From the NCBI RefSeq assembly GCF_013403985.1, contig NZ_JABFDF010000001.1:1054001-1118000 (forward strand): a stretch of 64,000 nucleotides of DNA, read 5' to 3'. The position numbers were made by a program, and so were the translations under genes. This DNA comes from Winogradskyella ludwigii. Lineage in GTDB: Bacteria; Bacteroidota; Bacteroidia; Flavobacteriales; Flavobacteriaceae. A model generated the notes under the pieces. That model had not been told where the DNA came from. It saw only the letters and a program-made list of their open reading frames with translations, and did no database searches. Of the stretch, positions 45,440 through 54,636 are shown in pieces (position 1 is the stretch's first letter; each line of letters opens with the position of its first letter).

Positions 45440-45447
45440 CAAAAATA
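45440..45447 (-). promoter_or_regulatory. -7 promoter element for the prolyl oligopeptidase gene
   Basis: Minus strand TATTTTTG, exact TAnnTTTG match, 20 nt before the ATG at 45419. It argues for that start over the upstream ATG at 45458. Confidence 0.5.
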
Positions 45448-45516
45448 CTATAGTCCACCGGAAAGGCGTGATAACTTTTTGTAATTCGATTTTTTCAACA
45501 TAATAAAACATTAAAA

Positions 45517-45562
45517 AAAAAGACTTTAGTTTTTTGACAAAATCAAAATCCTAAAGTCTTAC
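45517..45562 (-). terminator. Terminator after asd
   Basis: AAGACTTTAG (45520-45529) pairs with CTAAAGTCTT (45551-45560), with a second hairpin TTTTGA/TCAAAA inside the loop; on the minus strand the stem is followed by eight or more T. It ends the asd transcript. Confidence 0.85.
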
Positions 45563-45628
45563 TCTAATTTGAAAAAGCAATAGTTTTACTGCTCTTTTTT
45601 TAAATACTCTAAACCAAATACTTTAGAT

Positions 45629-46618
45629 TTAAACTAACGCATTTTTAATAAGGTATTCTGCTATTTGAACCGTATTTGTGGCAGCACCTTTTCTAAGGTT
45701 ATCACTTACAACCCACATATTTAAAGTATTAGGTTGTGAGCCATCTCGTCTTAAACGACCAACAAAAACATCATCTTTACCATGCGCATACATTGGCATT
45801 GGATACGAATTTGTCTCTAAATTATCTTGTATTGTAATACCATCTGTATCACTAAGAAGCTGTCTTACCTCAGCAATATTAAAATCATTTTCAAACTCTA
45901 CATTGATAGCTTCACTATGGCCTCCTGCTGTTGGAATTCTTACTGCAGTTGCCGTTACAGCAATTGAAGGATCGCTTAATATTTTTTGAGTTTCATTTAC
46001 CAATTTCATTTCTTCTTTGGTGTAACCATTCTCTTCAAAAACATCACAATGTGGAATAGCATTTTTATGAATTGGGTAAGGGTAAGCCATGTCACCTTCT
46101 TTACCTAAAATTTCATTTTCCATCTGCTCAACTGCTTTTACACCTGTACCAGAAACGGATTGATACGTAGAAACAACTATACGCTTAATTTTAAATTTTT
46201 TATGCAAAGGTGCTAATGCCATTACCATTTGGATGGTAGAGCAGTTTGGATTAGCTATAATTTTATCGGTTTTAGATAATTCATTCGCATTAATTTCTGG
46301 AACCACTAATTTTTTTGATCCATCCATTCTCCAAGCCGAAGAATTATCGATAACCGTAGTACCAACTTCTGCAAATTTTGGAGCCCATTCTAAAGATGTA
46401 CTACCTCCTGCAGAAAAGAGTGCAATATCTGGTTTTGCTTCAATAGCAGTAGGAATACTAATAACCTCAATATCCTTGCCTTTAAACTTTATTTTTTTAC
46501 CTACAGAGCGCTCTGAAGCTACTAATAATAATTCATCGACTGGGAAATTACGCTCTTCTAATATGTTAAGCATTACATTTCCTACTAAACCTGTTGCACC
46601 TACAATTGCTACTTTCAT
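45629..46618 (-). CDS. asd: Aspartate-semialdehyde dehydrogenase
   Basis: 329-aa enzyme that makes aspartate semialdehyde from aspartyl phosphate with NADPH, feeding lysine/diaminopimelate, methionine and threonine synthesis. It has the NADP-binding GATGLVGNVML at the N-terminus, the catalytic C126 in NPNCSTIQMV, and the substrate-binding region IPTAGGHSEAINVEF with the active-site His. Length and motifs are normal. It appears to be a single transcription unit, with a promoter core about 88 nt upstream and a terminator downstream. Confidence 0.97.
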   Translation of the reverse strand: MKVAIVGATGLVGNVMLNILEERNFPVDELLLVASERSVGKKIKFKGKDIEVISIPTAIEAKPDIALFSAGGSTSLEWAPKFAEVGTTVIDNSSAWRMDGSKKLVVPEINANELSKTDKIIANPNCSTIQMVMALAPLHKKFKIKRIVVSTYQSVSGTGVKAVEQMENEILGKEGDMAYPYPIHKNAIPHCDVFEENGYTKEEMKLVNETQKILSDPSIAVTATAVRIPTAGGHSEAINVEFENDFNIAEVRQLLSDTDGITIQDNLETNSYPMPMYAHGKDDVFVGRLRRDGSQPNTLNMWVVSDNLRKGAATNTVQIAEYLIKNALV

Positions 46619-46705
46619 TTGTTTCTATTTATTGTTGTTCGAAATTTAAACCCGTAAAACCGTCATTAAAAACGATTTGGTTGACGGTCATAAATTTAAA
46701 GTTTA

Positions 46706-46713
46706 CAAAATTA
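46706..46713 (-). promoter_or_regulatory. -7 promoter element for asd
   Basis: Minus strand TAATTTTG matches TAnnTTTG, 87 nt before the asd start codon, inside the 257-bp gap between asd and mscL. Confidence 0.4.
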
Positions 46714-46810
46714 TATTATTTCCTTACTAAATTAGTTAATAGAACCTTAAACATGTGATAAAAATTATAGGCTTCAATTATTAATTTAACAATTATTTAC
46801 CCTAAAAAGA

Positions 46811-46836
46811 AAACCCAGACTTTTCAGTCTGGGTTT
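46811..46836. terminator. Terminator after mscL
   Basis: Perfect 10-bp stem, AAACCCAGAC (46811-46820) with GTCTGGGTTT (46827-46836), loop TTTTCA; on the minus strand it is followed by T-rich sequence. Confidence 0.85.
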
Positions 46837-46875
46837 AATTAAAAATTATAGTGTAGCGATAACGCTATACGTATG

Positions 46876-47277
46876 TTATTTATTTAATGAATCTCTAATC
46901 TCTTTTAAGATATCAAGTTCAGATGGTCCTGCAGGAGCAGCTGGAGCTGGCTCATCTTTTTTCTTCATGTTATTAACACCTTTAACAACAAGAAACATTA
47001 CAAATGCTACAATGATAAAGTCGATAACATTAGTTAAAAATGTTCCGTATTCTAAGAAAACATCTCCAACAACTTCACCAGCATCATTTAATGTACCTTC
47101 TTTTAATTGGTATCTTAGTGCTTTGAAATCGGAATCGAAGATCATACCAATTAATGGCGATACAATACCTCCTGTAAATGCAGTAACTACTTCTTTGAAA
47201 GCAGCACCCATTACAAAACCAACTGCAATGTCTACAAGGTTGCCCTTCATTGCAAATTCTTTAAATTCTTTTAACAT
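46876..47277 (-). CDS. mscL: Large-conductance mechanosensitive channel
   Basis: 133-aa inner-membrane channel that opens under hypo-osmotic stress. Typical N-terminus MLKEFKEFAMKGNLVDIAVGFVMGAAF leads into TM1, then the periplasmic loop, TM2 (VIDFIIVAFVMFLVVKGVN) and a C-terminal charged helix with a Pro/Ala-rich linker. Length is standard. It probably forms its own unit between alr and asd; a terminator lies downstream. Confidence 0.97.
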   Translation of the reverse strand: MLKEFKEFAMKGNLVDIAVGFVMGAAFKEVVTAFTGGIVSPLIGMIFDSDFKALRYQLKEGTLNDAGEVVGDVFLEYGTFLTNVIDFIIVAFVMFLVVKGVNNMKKKDEPAPAAPAGPSELDILKEIRDSLNK

Positions 47278-47363
47278 AATTCTGTATTTTTAATAGTTAG
47301 TTAATGTGTTAGTAAGACACTAAGTTAATTAAAAAAGTCACATCATAATTAAAAAGGTCTTTT

Positions 47364-48470
47364 TTAAGGTTTAAAGACACGTTTTATACGTTGTGATATG
47401 GCGGTCAATATTTCATAAGAAATTGTTCCTGCAGATTCTGCAATTGTGCTTGCAACATTGGTAGAGTCAAAAATGACAACCTCATCTCCTTCTTTACAAT
47501 CAATATTAGTAACATTCACCATTATCATATCCATACATACATTTCCAATGATATATGCTTTTTTTCCATTAATAATGACATAACCTTTTTCGTTACCATA
47601 AATACGACTAATACCATCTGCGTGACCAATAGGAATGGTTGCCGTTCTTTCAAAACCTTTAGATATGTAAGCTCTGTTATAACCAACAGTTTCATCTTTT
47701 TCAATGTTATGAATTTGAGAAATCACAGATTTTAAACTGGCTATTGGTTTTAGGTTTTTATCTTCCTTATCAGAGTTTCCAAATCCATAAAGTCCAATCC
47801 CACTTCTAACCATATCAAAATGCGCTTCAGGATAATTAAGAATTCCTGACGTATTACAAAGGTGCAACCAAGGCTTATAACCTATTTGATCTTTAAATTT
47901 TTCAGCAATAGCTCTAAAACGATTAATTTGAAGGTTACTAAAATCTAATTCGTTAGCATCTTCACTAGCTGCTAAATGCGAAAGTAAAGACTTAGCTATA
48001 ATTGAGTTTGTATTTTTTAGTTTAGAAACAATAGTGTCTATATCATTTTCTTTAAAACCGAGTCTATTTAAACCTGTATTAAATTTGATATGAATTGGAT
48101 AATTCTTCTGTGATAGTGTTTCTGCTGTTTTTATAAATTCAGTTAACACATTTGCATTATAAATACTTGGCTCCAAGCAACGCTCTATAAGCGTTTTAAA
48201 ATTTACGGGCTGCGTATGAAGTACAATAATAGGAGTTGTAATTCCGGCATCTCTTAAAGCAACACCTTCATTAGTATACGCGACTGCAAAATAATCTACG
48301 TTAAGCGTTTCTAGATGTTTTGCAACTGCTACAGAATCGCTTCCGTAAGCAAACGCTTTAACAACCGCTAAAAATTTAGTGTCTGGTTGTAATTTAGATT
48401 TTAAATAGTTGAAATTATGTGTAAGTGCACTAAAATCAATTTCGAGAACAGTTTCTTGAGCTTTAGACAT
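47364..48470 (-). CDS. alr: Alanine racemase
   Basis: 368-aa PLP enzyme that makes D-alanine for peptidoglycan. The PLP lysine is K38 in AVVKAFAYGSD; other motifs are VRSGIGLYGFG (PLP ring and phosphate region), TIPIGHADGISR and VCMDMIMVNVT near the C-terminus. It is 8 bp from tdk on the same strand, a pairing often seen in flavobacteria, so the two are likely co-transcribed. The canonical AYG next to the lysine is intact. Confidence 0.96.
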   Translation of the reverse strand: MSKAQETVLEIDFSALTHNFNYLKSKLQPDTKFLAVVKAFAYGSDSVAVAKHLETLNVDYFAVAYTNEGVALRDAGITTPIIVLHTQPVNFKTLIERCLEPSIYNANVLTEFIKTAETLSQKNYPIHIKFNTGLNRLGFKENDIDTIVSKLKNTNSIIAKSLLSHLAASEDANELDFSNLQINRFRAIAEKFKDQIGYKPWLHLCNTSGILNYPEAHFDMVRSGIGLYGFGNSDKEDKNLKPIASLKSVISQIHNIEKDETVGYNRAYISKGFERTATIPIGHADGISRIYGNEKGYVIINGKKAYIIGNVCMDMIMVNVTNIDCKEGDEVVIFDSTNVASTIAESAGTISYEILTAISQRIKRVFKP

Positions 48471-48478
48471 TAGGTATT

Positions 48479-49111
48479 TTATTCTTTAGAGTCTATTTCT
48501 TTAGCATCACTTACTTTTAACTGCCTTAGCTTATCTCTTTGTATACTTTTAAAATAAGCTGCTCTACTTAAAGGTTCGTACTCATCTACTTCACCAAGTA
48601 AAACCAACTCGTCGCTTAAAGTTTTTCTATGGCTGTATTGTGCTAAATTTCCTGTTTTTGTACAAACGGCATGTACTTTGGTAACATATTCTGCAGTTGC
48701 CATAAGGTATGGCATTGGACCAAACGGATTGCCTTTAAAATCCATATCTAATCCTGCAACAATAACACGCACACCTTTATTAGCTAAATCGTTACAAACA
48801 CGTACAATCTCGTCGTCAAAAAATTGAGCTTCGTCAATACCAACTACGTCACAACCATCTGCTAAAATTGGAATATTAGCAGCAGCAGGCACTGGAGTCG
48901 ATCGGATTTCATTAGCGTCATGAGAAACTACCATCTCTTCGTCGTAACGTACATCTACAGAAGGCTTAAAAATTTCCACCTTTTGTTTTGCAAATTGCGC
49001 GCGTTTTAATCGTCTAATTAACTCTTCGGTCTTACCGGAGAACATAGATCCGCAGATGACTTCAATCCACCCAAATTGTTCTTTCTGATTTACTGTATTT
49101 TCGAGAAACAT
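48479..49111 (-). CDS. tdk: Thymidine kinase
   Basis: 210-aa salvage enzyme phosphorylating thymidine. The P-loop [18 protein letters not shown] and the DEAQFF motif ([15 protein letters not shown]) are clear. The zinc-ribbon region normally holds two CxxC-type pairs; here only one cysteine remains ([15 protein letters not shown]), so the zinc site is degenerate, as seems common in this phylum. The following [21 protein letters not shown] nucleoside lasso/substrate region is intact. It is the first gene of the tdk-alr pair. Confidence 0.95.
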   Translation of the reverse strand: MFLENTVNQKEQFGWIEVICGSMFSGKTEELIRRLKRAQFAKQKVEIFKPSVDVRYDEEMVVSHDANEIRSTPVPAAANIPILADGCDVVGIDEAQFFDDEIVRVCNDLANKGVRVIVAGLDMDFKGNPFGPMPYLMATAEYVTKVHAVCTKTGNLAQYSHRKTLSDELVLLGEVDEYEPLSRAAYFKSIQRDKLRQLKVSDAKEIDSKE

Positions 49112-49202
49112 TTTGTAATTTTAGCACTAAATCGAAGCTAGTCTTCGTTTTTATAAAGGTCATGCAAATTTATTAAAAATCAAAAGTAAAATTCAGGAAA
49201 AG

Positions 49203-49955
49203 ATGAAAAAGAAATTAGAATCAGAATTAGTTAGTATTGCACACAGGATTCTAAAACTAACAGGACGAGAAGATGTAGTACAATTACATAAAGAAGTTTC
49301 TGAACTTTACGAAAAACTGACCATTTTAAAGTTCGCTCAAGATAATTTTGAAGATAAAATGCCAACCATTGGTCATGACTCTTCATTTTTTGGAATGTTA
49401 GATACAGCTTTCAATAATAAAGTAAGCGACAATGTAGAAGTTGAAGATAGAACTTACATAAATTTAGATGAGGTTGAAGACGATGGCATCATGGAGCCTG
49501 TGATGACCAAAATTAAGGATATGTTTGAACACATGCCCAAAGAACCAGAACCTGAAGAGCCTATTTTAGAAAAAATAACACCCAAAGAAGTAGAAATTCC
49601 TGCTGCTATAGAATTTGAAACCATTACGTCTGGTTTTGAAAAGATCCCTGAATTTGAACCGATTGAAGATGCACAAAAACGCGAAGAAGCATCAGAAAAA
49701 AAATCTCTAAACGATAAGCTAAAAGGCAAACGTTTAAATATTGGACTTAATGATAAATTAGCATTTATAAAGCATTTATTTGAAGGACAAAACGAAGATT
49801 ACGATCGTGTAATTTCTCAAATTAATACAACGAATTCTTTAGAAGAAGCCCAAAAATTAATTTTAGAATACGTAAAACCAGATTATAACGATTGGAAAGG
49901 CAAAGAAGAATATGAAGCGCGATTTATGGAAATAGTTGAAGGGAAATTTAATTAA
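49203..49955 (+). CDS. Hypothetical protein, conserved-looking, acidic
   Basis: 250-aa cytoplasmic protein that I do not recognise. The N-terminal 60 residues are helical (ESELVSIAHRILKLTGREDVVQLHKEVSELYEKL). The middle (about 85-165) is rich in Glu and Pro and probably disordered, with repeated EPEEP-like segments. The C-terminal 80 residues (LNDKLAFIKHLFEGQNEDYDRVISQINTT and KPDYNDWKGKEEYEARFMEIVE) form a compact helical block. It is divergent from tdk and overlaps the convergent T9SS gene by 4 bp at its stop. A scaffold or DNA/RNA-associated role would be guesswork. Confidence 0.8.
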   Translation: MKKKLESELVSIAHRILKLTGREDVVQLHKEVSELYEKLTILKFAQDNFEDKMPTIGHDSSFFGMLDTAFNNKVSDNVEVEDRTYINLDEVEDDGIMEPVMTKIKDMFEHMPKEPEPEEPILEKITPKEVEIPAAIEFETITSGFEKIPEFEPIEDAQKREEASEKKSLNDKLKGKRLNIGLNDKLAFIKHLFEGQNEDYDRVISQINTTNSLEEAQKLILEYVKPDYNDWKGKEEYEARFMEIVEGKFN

Positions 49956-52900
49956 TAATTTAAATAAACATAACCTATCAATGGTTTATTAAAACCGTTG
50001 ATTTCAAGCACATAAAAATAAGTTCCAACAGGTAATAAACCCGAGCTTTTTAAAAGTCCCATATTAGCTTTACCATCCCAAGTATTCAAATAGCTTTTGG
50101 CTTCATAAATTTGTGTGCCATAACGATTGTATATTTTAAATGTGTTTTCCGGATAGTCTTCTATACACGGAATACTTAACACATCATTGCTACCATCATT
50201 ATTTGGTGAAATACCTTCAGGAATTGTTAAACAATTAGAAATTTCTACGGTTGCATCGTCTTCATTATTTGTAGCATCTCTATCTACTTCATTAACACTA
50301 TTCAATAGTGCAACATTAGTTAAATCGTCAGAAGAAACAACACGTGCTGTTAAGACTAAAGTTTCCGATGTATTGGCATCCAGACTTGGGATATTCCAAC
50401 TTAAATTAATAGCATCAAAAACACCAAAACTTACGGTTGCCGAAACATATTGAAAACCTTGAGGTAAAGCATCTACAACTTCAATTAATGTCGCTGTTGT
50501 AGTCCCTAAATTAGTTGCTAAAACGGTAAACTCAACATTTTGACCATAAGCAGCTTCACTAGGCATAACGGTTTTAATAATCTCAATATCCACATCAGAC
50601 GTATCAGTAGTAACGTTTAACGTGGCATTAGTTTGAGACGTATCTATATTATTGTTATTAGAGAAATTCTGAAAATTATTAAGATATGTTCCTGCATTAG
50701 CCACAGTAACTAAAACAGAAAATGTACAACTTTCTACACCATCAGGGAAAACTAAGTTTTCTATACCAACAAAGGCATCTCCAGCAGCACCTACAAATGT
50801 GGCTGTACAACCATTAGATACTATCCACATTGGAGTACTCGAAAGCAACAAACCCATTGGTAAATTATCCGTAAATGAAATATTACTTTGTATAGGATTA
50901 GAAGCAACATTAAAAACTGTAAAGGTTAATTCACTTTGGCCTCCTTCAACAATCGTATCTGGAGTAAATGATTTCTGTAAAACAGGTGCAATAACCTGAA
51001 CACTATTAATTGAAATATTAGATTCTGGCGTTAGTTCCTGATTGCTAGTAGCATCAGGAATAGCTTCTGCAATATTATTAAAAGCACCTCCAACACTTGG
51101 AGCTGTTACAGGAATACTAATCCTAACTGTAGAGCCAGCATCCATTATTGGAATTATTCCGGTTATAAAATTACCAACAATACTAAAATTAGTAATACAT
51201 GTTGCATTACCCGAAGTTACCATACATGTTGGATTGCCTACAATGGTAAACATAGGATTTAATGTGTTTTCTAAAACAACATTTACAGCATTAGAACTTG
51301 CGGTACTATTGCTAATATCTACTATCCAATTAAAAGGTTGGTTAATATCAACTTGGGAGAATTCTGGATACGTTTGTACCACCAAATCTAAACAAGGAGC
51401 AAAATAGGTATTTACTGAAGCCGTATTGTTTTCAAGATTACTGTCCTCTAAACCATTAGTAAAACCAACCGTTACCATATTAGTTCCTATGATAGCACCT
51501 GAAGAACATGTGGGCAACCAATCTACAGTAACACTAAAACTTACTGAGCTATTTGCTGGTAATTCCCAATTTTCATCGGATGTAATTTCCCAGAAATTAT
51601 CATAACCTCCGTTATCTGATATTCCGTTTAATGTCTCACCAACATTAGCATTCTCAATGGCATAACATACCGCTGTTCCTGTTGTTTCTATACACTCAAC
51701 ACTTACCAACGTGCCATACATTAAAGGGTTAGAACTCCCAGGATTAGGAAGATAATCTTGCAATTCAATACTAGCATCTTCTTCACTAGAATTTGTAACC
51801 GTAATCTCATAACTTACTAAACCCCATGCGGCAGTATTTTGCAGAGAACTTCCATTAGGCAATTCAGGACTCGTTTGGATTTTAGTAACCTGTAAATCTA
51901 TTGGATCTTCAACTGGACATGGATCTACAGACGGAAAACTAAGCAAATTTGAAAAATAATTATCATCAGGATTAGAGTCTACTAATTGGCTATCTAAAAT
52001 ATTAGTTGCACTACGTATTAAAGCTTGAACTTCATTTATACTCGTACTACACTCTGGCTCCATATAACTTACAACTGTTTCAATAGTGATAGTAGTATTA
52101 GCTTCTAAATAAAAATCACTACTTACCCAAATTTGTCCATTATTAGATATTCCAAAATCGCTACAAGCCACAGGACCTGTAGTTCCTATACAATTAACAG
52201 AACTGATTGTCCAAGTTAACGGAGATAAATTCTGAAAAAAGAAACGCATAGGTGTTCCTGCTGGTCCATTATTACAAACTGTAGTTAAAAACGTAATGTC
52301 TTGTCCATAATCTAAGCTTACGGAAATATCTGGATTCGTCTGAACCGTCGCTATACAAAGGTCCGTTTCAGGACAAGCATCTGCTAAAAGCAAATCTGTA
52401 GTAACGCTATTTGAAGAAACAGAAGTTGTATTTCCTGTATTTAACTCAACACTAATTACACTATCTACAGCTATTGGCATTGGGTCTGAAGAACAAGAAA
52501 AATTGGTATATCTGTAAACCATTTCAAAAGTGATACTTCCTCCAGCCGTTATTTCTAAAGCTGTTCCGTAGGCAAATAACAAATTGGAATTATTAACAAC
52601 TGATGACACTCCTGTAAAACCATTTAAATCCGGACACAAAGTTCCGTTGGTCGTTTCAATACAATTGAGAGAGATAAACTCAGCAAAAGGTTGACCATTT
52701 TCTAGAGGTGAACCTAAGCTTAAATTACCTCTGATTATTGAAACAGGATAATCAATAGGACTATTATTAGTAATTACAAATTGATAAGTTACCTCATCTC
52801 CCCATGCATTAATCGCTGTTCCTTCATTGGGTTGAATTTGAGAATGTGTCACAGAAAAATCAACCTCAATATCTAATACATCTATAGATATTATAGATTG

Positions 52901-53347
52901 ATTATTACTCATATTTATATCTTGAGTTGTAGATGGTGGACTCACAGTTCCATTAGCAGTAATACCACCTACACTTGTTGGCGAAGTCACTAAAACAAGT
53001 AATTCTACACTTGAGTTATTGGGCATTGTAGCAATTGAAGCTGCTAAAACATTACCCATTACAGAGATATTAGAAATGTCTGAAGCACCAACACTGCTAT
53101 TTTGAGAATTATATGAAATGATCGCTAAATCTGGATCAAAATTTATAGAAATAGCGACATCGTCAACAGCATTTCCGGAATTTAAAACCGTAACTACATA
53201 TTGAAAATCTTCATAAACATTTATTTGTGAGATTGCTGTACCTCCCAAATCCTGGGCCTCAATAACAATAGATAAATCTGTGGTTTGACTATGGACTTGT
53301 AAACAGAAAAAAAATAAAAACAATAAGCGGAATTGTTTTCCAATCAT
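49952..53347 (-). CDS. Large DUF11-repeat T9SS cargo with type B (CHU_C) sorting domain
   Basis: 1131-aa secreted protein with a signal peptide (ends VHSQ) and at least six DUF11/Ig-like beta modules: VTNNSPIDYPVSI, VTNSSEEDASIELQDYLP, FTVFNVASNPIQSNISFTDNLP and VLATNLGTTTATLIEVVDALP are their openings. Paired cysteines occur within modules. The C-terminal 90 residues (PEGISPNNDGSNDVLSIPC, FKIYNRYGTQIYEAKSY, LPVGTYFYVLEI) are the type B gliding-associated domain. Unlike the cargo at 10740, no PorP/SprF gene follows. It is presumably an adhesin or surface-layer protein; no enzyme domain is visible. Confidence 0.9.
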   Translation of the reverse strand: MIGKQFRLLFLFFFCLQVHSQTTDLSIVIEAQDLGGTAISQINVYEDFQYVVTVLNSGNAVDDVAISINFDPDLAIISYNSQNSSVGASDISNISVMGNVLAASIATMPNNSSVELLVLVTSPTSVGGITANGTVSPPSTTQDINMSNNQSIISIDVLDIEVDFSVTHSQIQPNEGTAINAWGDEVTYQFVITNNSPIDYPVSIIRGNLSLGSPLENGQPFAEFISLNCIETTNGTLCPDLNGFTGVSSVVNNSNLLFAYGTALEITAGGSITFEMVYRYTNFSCSSDPMPIAVDSVISVELNTGNTTSVSSNSVTTDLLLADACPETDLCIATVQTNPDISVSLDYGQDITFLTTVCNNGPAGTPMRFFFQNLSPLTWTISSVNCIGTTGPVACSDFGISNNGQIWVSSDFYLEANTTITIETVVSYMEPECSTSINEVQALIRSATNILDSQLVDSNPDDNYFSNLLSFPSVDPCPVEDPIDLQVTKIQTSPELPNGSSLQNTAAWGLVSYEITVTNSSEEDASIELQDYLPNPGSSNPLMYGTLVSVECIETTGTAVCYAIENANVGETLNGISDNGGYDNFWEITSDENWELPANSSVSFSVTVDWLPTCSSGAIIGTNMVTVGFTNGLEDSNLENNTASVNTYFAPCLDLVVQTYPEFSQVDINQPFNWIVDISNSTASSNAVNVVLENTLNPMFTIVGNPTCMVTSGNATCITNFSIVGNFITGIIPIMDAGSTVRISIPVTAPSVGGAFNNIAEAIPDATSNQELTPESNISINSVQVIAPVLQKSFTPDTIVEGGQSELTFTVFNVASNPIQSNISFTDNLPMGLLLSSTPMWIVSNGCTATFVGAAGDAFVGIENLVFPDGVESCTFSVLVTVANAGTYLNNFQNFSNNNNIDTSQTNATLNVTTDTSDVDIEIIKTVMPSEAAYGQNVEFTVLATNLGTTTATLIEVVDALPQGFQYVSATVSFGVFDAINLSWNIPSLDANTSETLVLTARVVSSDDLTNVALLNSVNEVDRDATNNEDDATVEISNCLTIPEGISPNNDGSNDVLSIPCIEDYPENTFKIYNRYGTQIYEAKSYLNTWDGKANMGLLKSSGLLPVGTYFYVLEINGFNKPLIGYVYLNY

Positions 53348-53468
53348 AAAATGGTGGTTTTGATTAATTCAATTTATCAAGTGAAATCTCAATTATATAA
53401 CAGGTAAACGCCAAATTCCCCTACCAAATCCTTTAACTTTATATAAAGACGTCAAATATTACAATTGG

Positions 53469-53501
53469 TTGCGTTAAGATATAGAAAAGATTGTAAATTT
53501 G
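53469..53501 (+). promoter_or_regulatory. Promoter for rsmI
   Basis: TTG (53469-53471), 22 nt spacer, TAAATTTG (53494-53501), matching the full TTG-N17-23-TAnnTTTG pattern. It ends 20 nt before the ATG at 53522 and excludes the in-frame ATG at 53465 as start. Confidence 0.65.
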
Positions 53502-53521
53502 GTTTTAAGTACGTTAGAAAT

Positions 53522-54193
53522 ATGAAGTTATACCTAGTCCCAACACCAATAGGAAATTTAAAAGACATTACATTTAGAGCAGTTGATGTTCTAAAAGAAG
53601 TGGATTTAATCTTAGCCGAAGACACCAGAACTTCAGGAAAACTTTTGAAGCATTTTGAAATCACCACCCAAATGCAAAGCCATCATATGCATAACGAGCA
53701 TAAAACGGTGAATCATTTAATAGAAAAATTAAAAGCAGGATTAACCATTGCTGTAATTAGCGATGCTGGTACTCCTGCCATTTCTGATCCTGGTTTTTTA
53801 TTAGTTAGAGCCTGTGTAGAACATAATATTGAAGTCGATTGTTTACCAGGAGCAACAGCTTTTGTACCTGCTTTAGTAAATAGCGGTTTACCTAATGACA
53901 AGTTTGTATTCGAAGGGTTTTTACCTGTTAAAAAAGGAAGACAAACCAGATTGTTATTACTAGCAGAAGAAACAAGAACCATCATTTTTTATGAAAGTCC
54001 ACACAAGCTAATAAAAACATTAGGTCATTTCTGTGAGTATTTTGGAGAAGACAGACCTGTTTCTGTATCCAGAGAAATTACGAAACTTTACGAAGAAACC
54101 ATTAGAGGAACTGCAAAAGAGGTTTTAGAACATTATACTAATAAACCACCAAAAGGTGAAATTGTCATAGTCGTTGGAGGAAAACATAAATAA
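53522..54193 (+). CDS. rsmI: 16S rRNA (cytidine-2'-O)-methyltransferase RsmI
   Basis: 223-aa SAM-dependent enzyme that methylates the 2'-OH of C1402 in 16S rRNA. The start MKLYLVPTPIGNLKDITFRA and the motifs LAEDTRTSGKLLKHF, ISDAGTPAISDPGFLLV and LPGATAFVPALVNSGLP are diagnostic of the tetrapyrrole-methylase fold. The ATG at 53522 is chosen because a good promoter lies between it and an upstream in-frame ATG. It begins a plus-strand run with the HopJ-like gene, 3 bp on. Confidence 0.96.
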   Translation: MKLYLVPTPIGNLKDITFRAVDVLKEVDLILAEDTRTSGKLLKHFEITTQMQSHHMHNEHKTVNHLIEKLKAGLTIAVISDAGTPAISDPGFLLVRACVEHNIEVDCLPGATAFVPALVNSGLPNDKFVFEGFLPVKKGRQTRLLLLAEETRTIIFYESPHKLIKTLGHFCEYFGEDRPVSVSREITKLYEETIRGTAKEVLEHYTNKPPKGEIVIVVGGKHK

Positions 54194-54196
54194 AAT

Positions 54197-54541
54197 ATGA
54201 GTTTAGAAGATTTTTTAATCAAGCTTAAAACTAATCCAAAACAGATTAATTTTTCTGAGACCATGGCTATAATTGAAACCTATTACCAATTTACACCAGT
54301 AGCTTTCACCAATGGAACCTTAGAAAATACTGAAGAACAAAATTCTGGATCTTGTAAGCTATTTGCCTTTGCAATAGACCAAAAACTAACAGAAGAAGAA
54401 ACTTTAGCGTGTTTTGGAACCCATTACTTTGATGATGTATTAACCAATCCAAATGAAACAGGACATCAAAATATTAGAAATTTTATAAAGACAGGTTTTA
54501 AAGGATTACATTTTGAAACCTTTCCGTTAAATAAAAAATAA
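54197..54541 (+). CDS. HopJ family protein
   Basis: 114-aa cytoplasmic protein matching the HopJ type III effector family by pattern: SETMAIIETYYQFTPVAFTNG, SGSCKLFAFAIDQ, EETLACFGTHYFDDVL and NIRNFIKTGFKGLHFE. The family is widespread in bacteria without type III secretion, so the effector name should not be read as function; none is established here. It follows rsmI by 3 bp and is probably co-transcribed. Confidence 0.87.
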   Translation: MSLEDFLIKLKTNPKQINFSETMAIIETYYQFTPVAFTNGTLENTEEQNSGSCKLFAFAIDQKLTEEETLACFGTHYFDDVLTNPNETGHQNIRNFIKTGFKGLHFETFPLNKK

Positions 54542-54636
54542 TATTAGATATTTCGTATTTGGGTTAAGCTTTAAACCTACTGCATCATTTCTTTTCAATC
54601 ATATTTCATAATTTTCTATTTCAAATTAGAAAAAGC

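Noticed and set aside
49952..49955. 4-bp overlap of two convergent stop codons as evidence for a gene fusion or frameshift
   Set aside because: Both genes end with complete domains (a helical C-terminus and a type B sorting domain), so this is an ordinary tail-to-tail overlap.
54197..54541. Type III secretion effector
   Set aside because: The HopJ family is widespread in bacteria without type III secretion; there is no secretion system of that type in the window.
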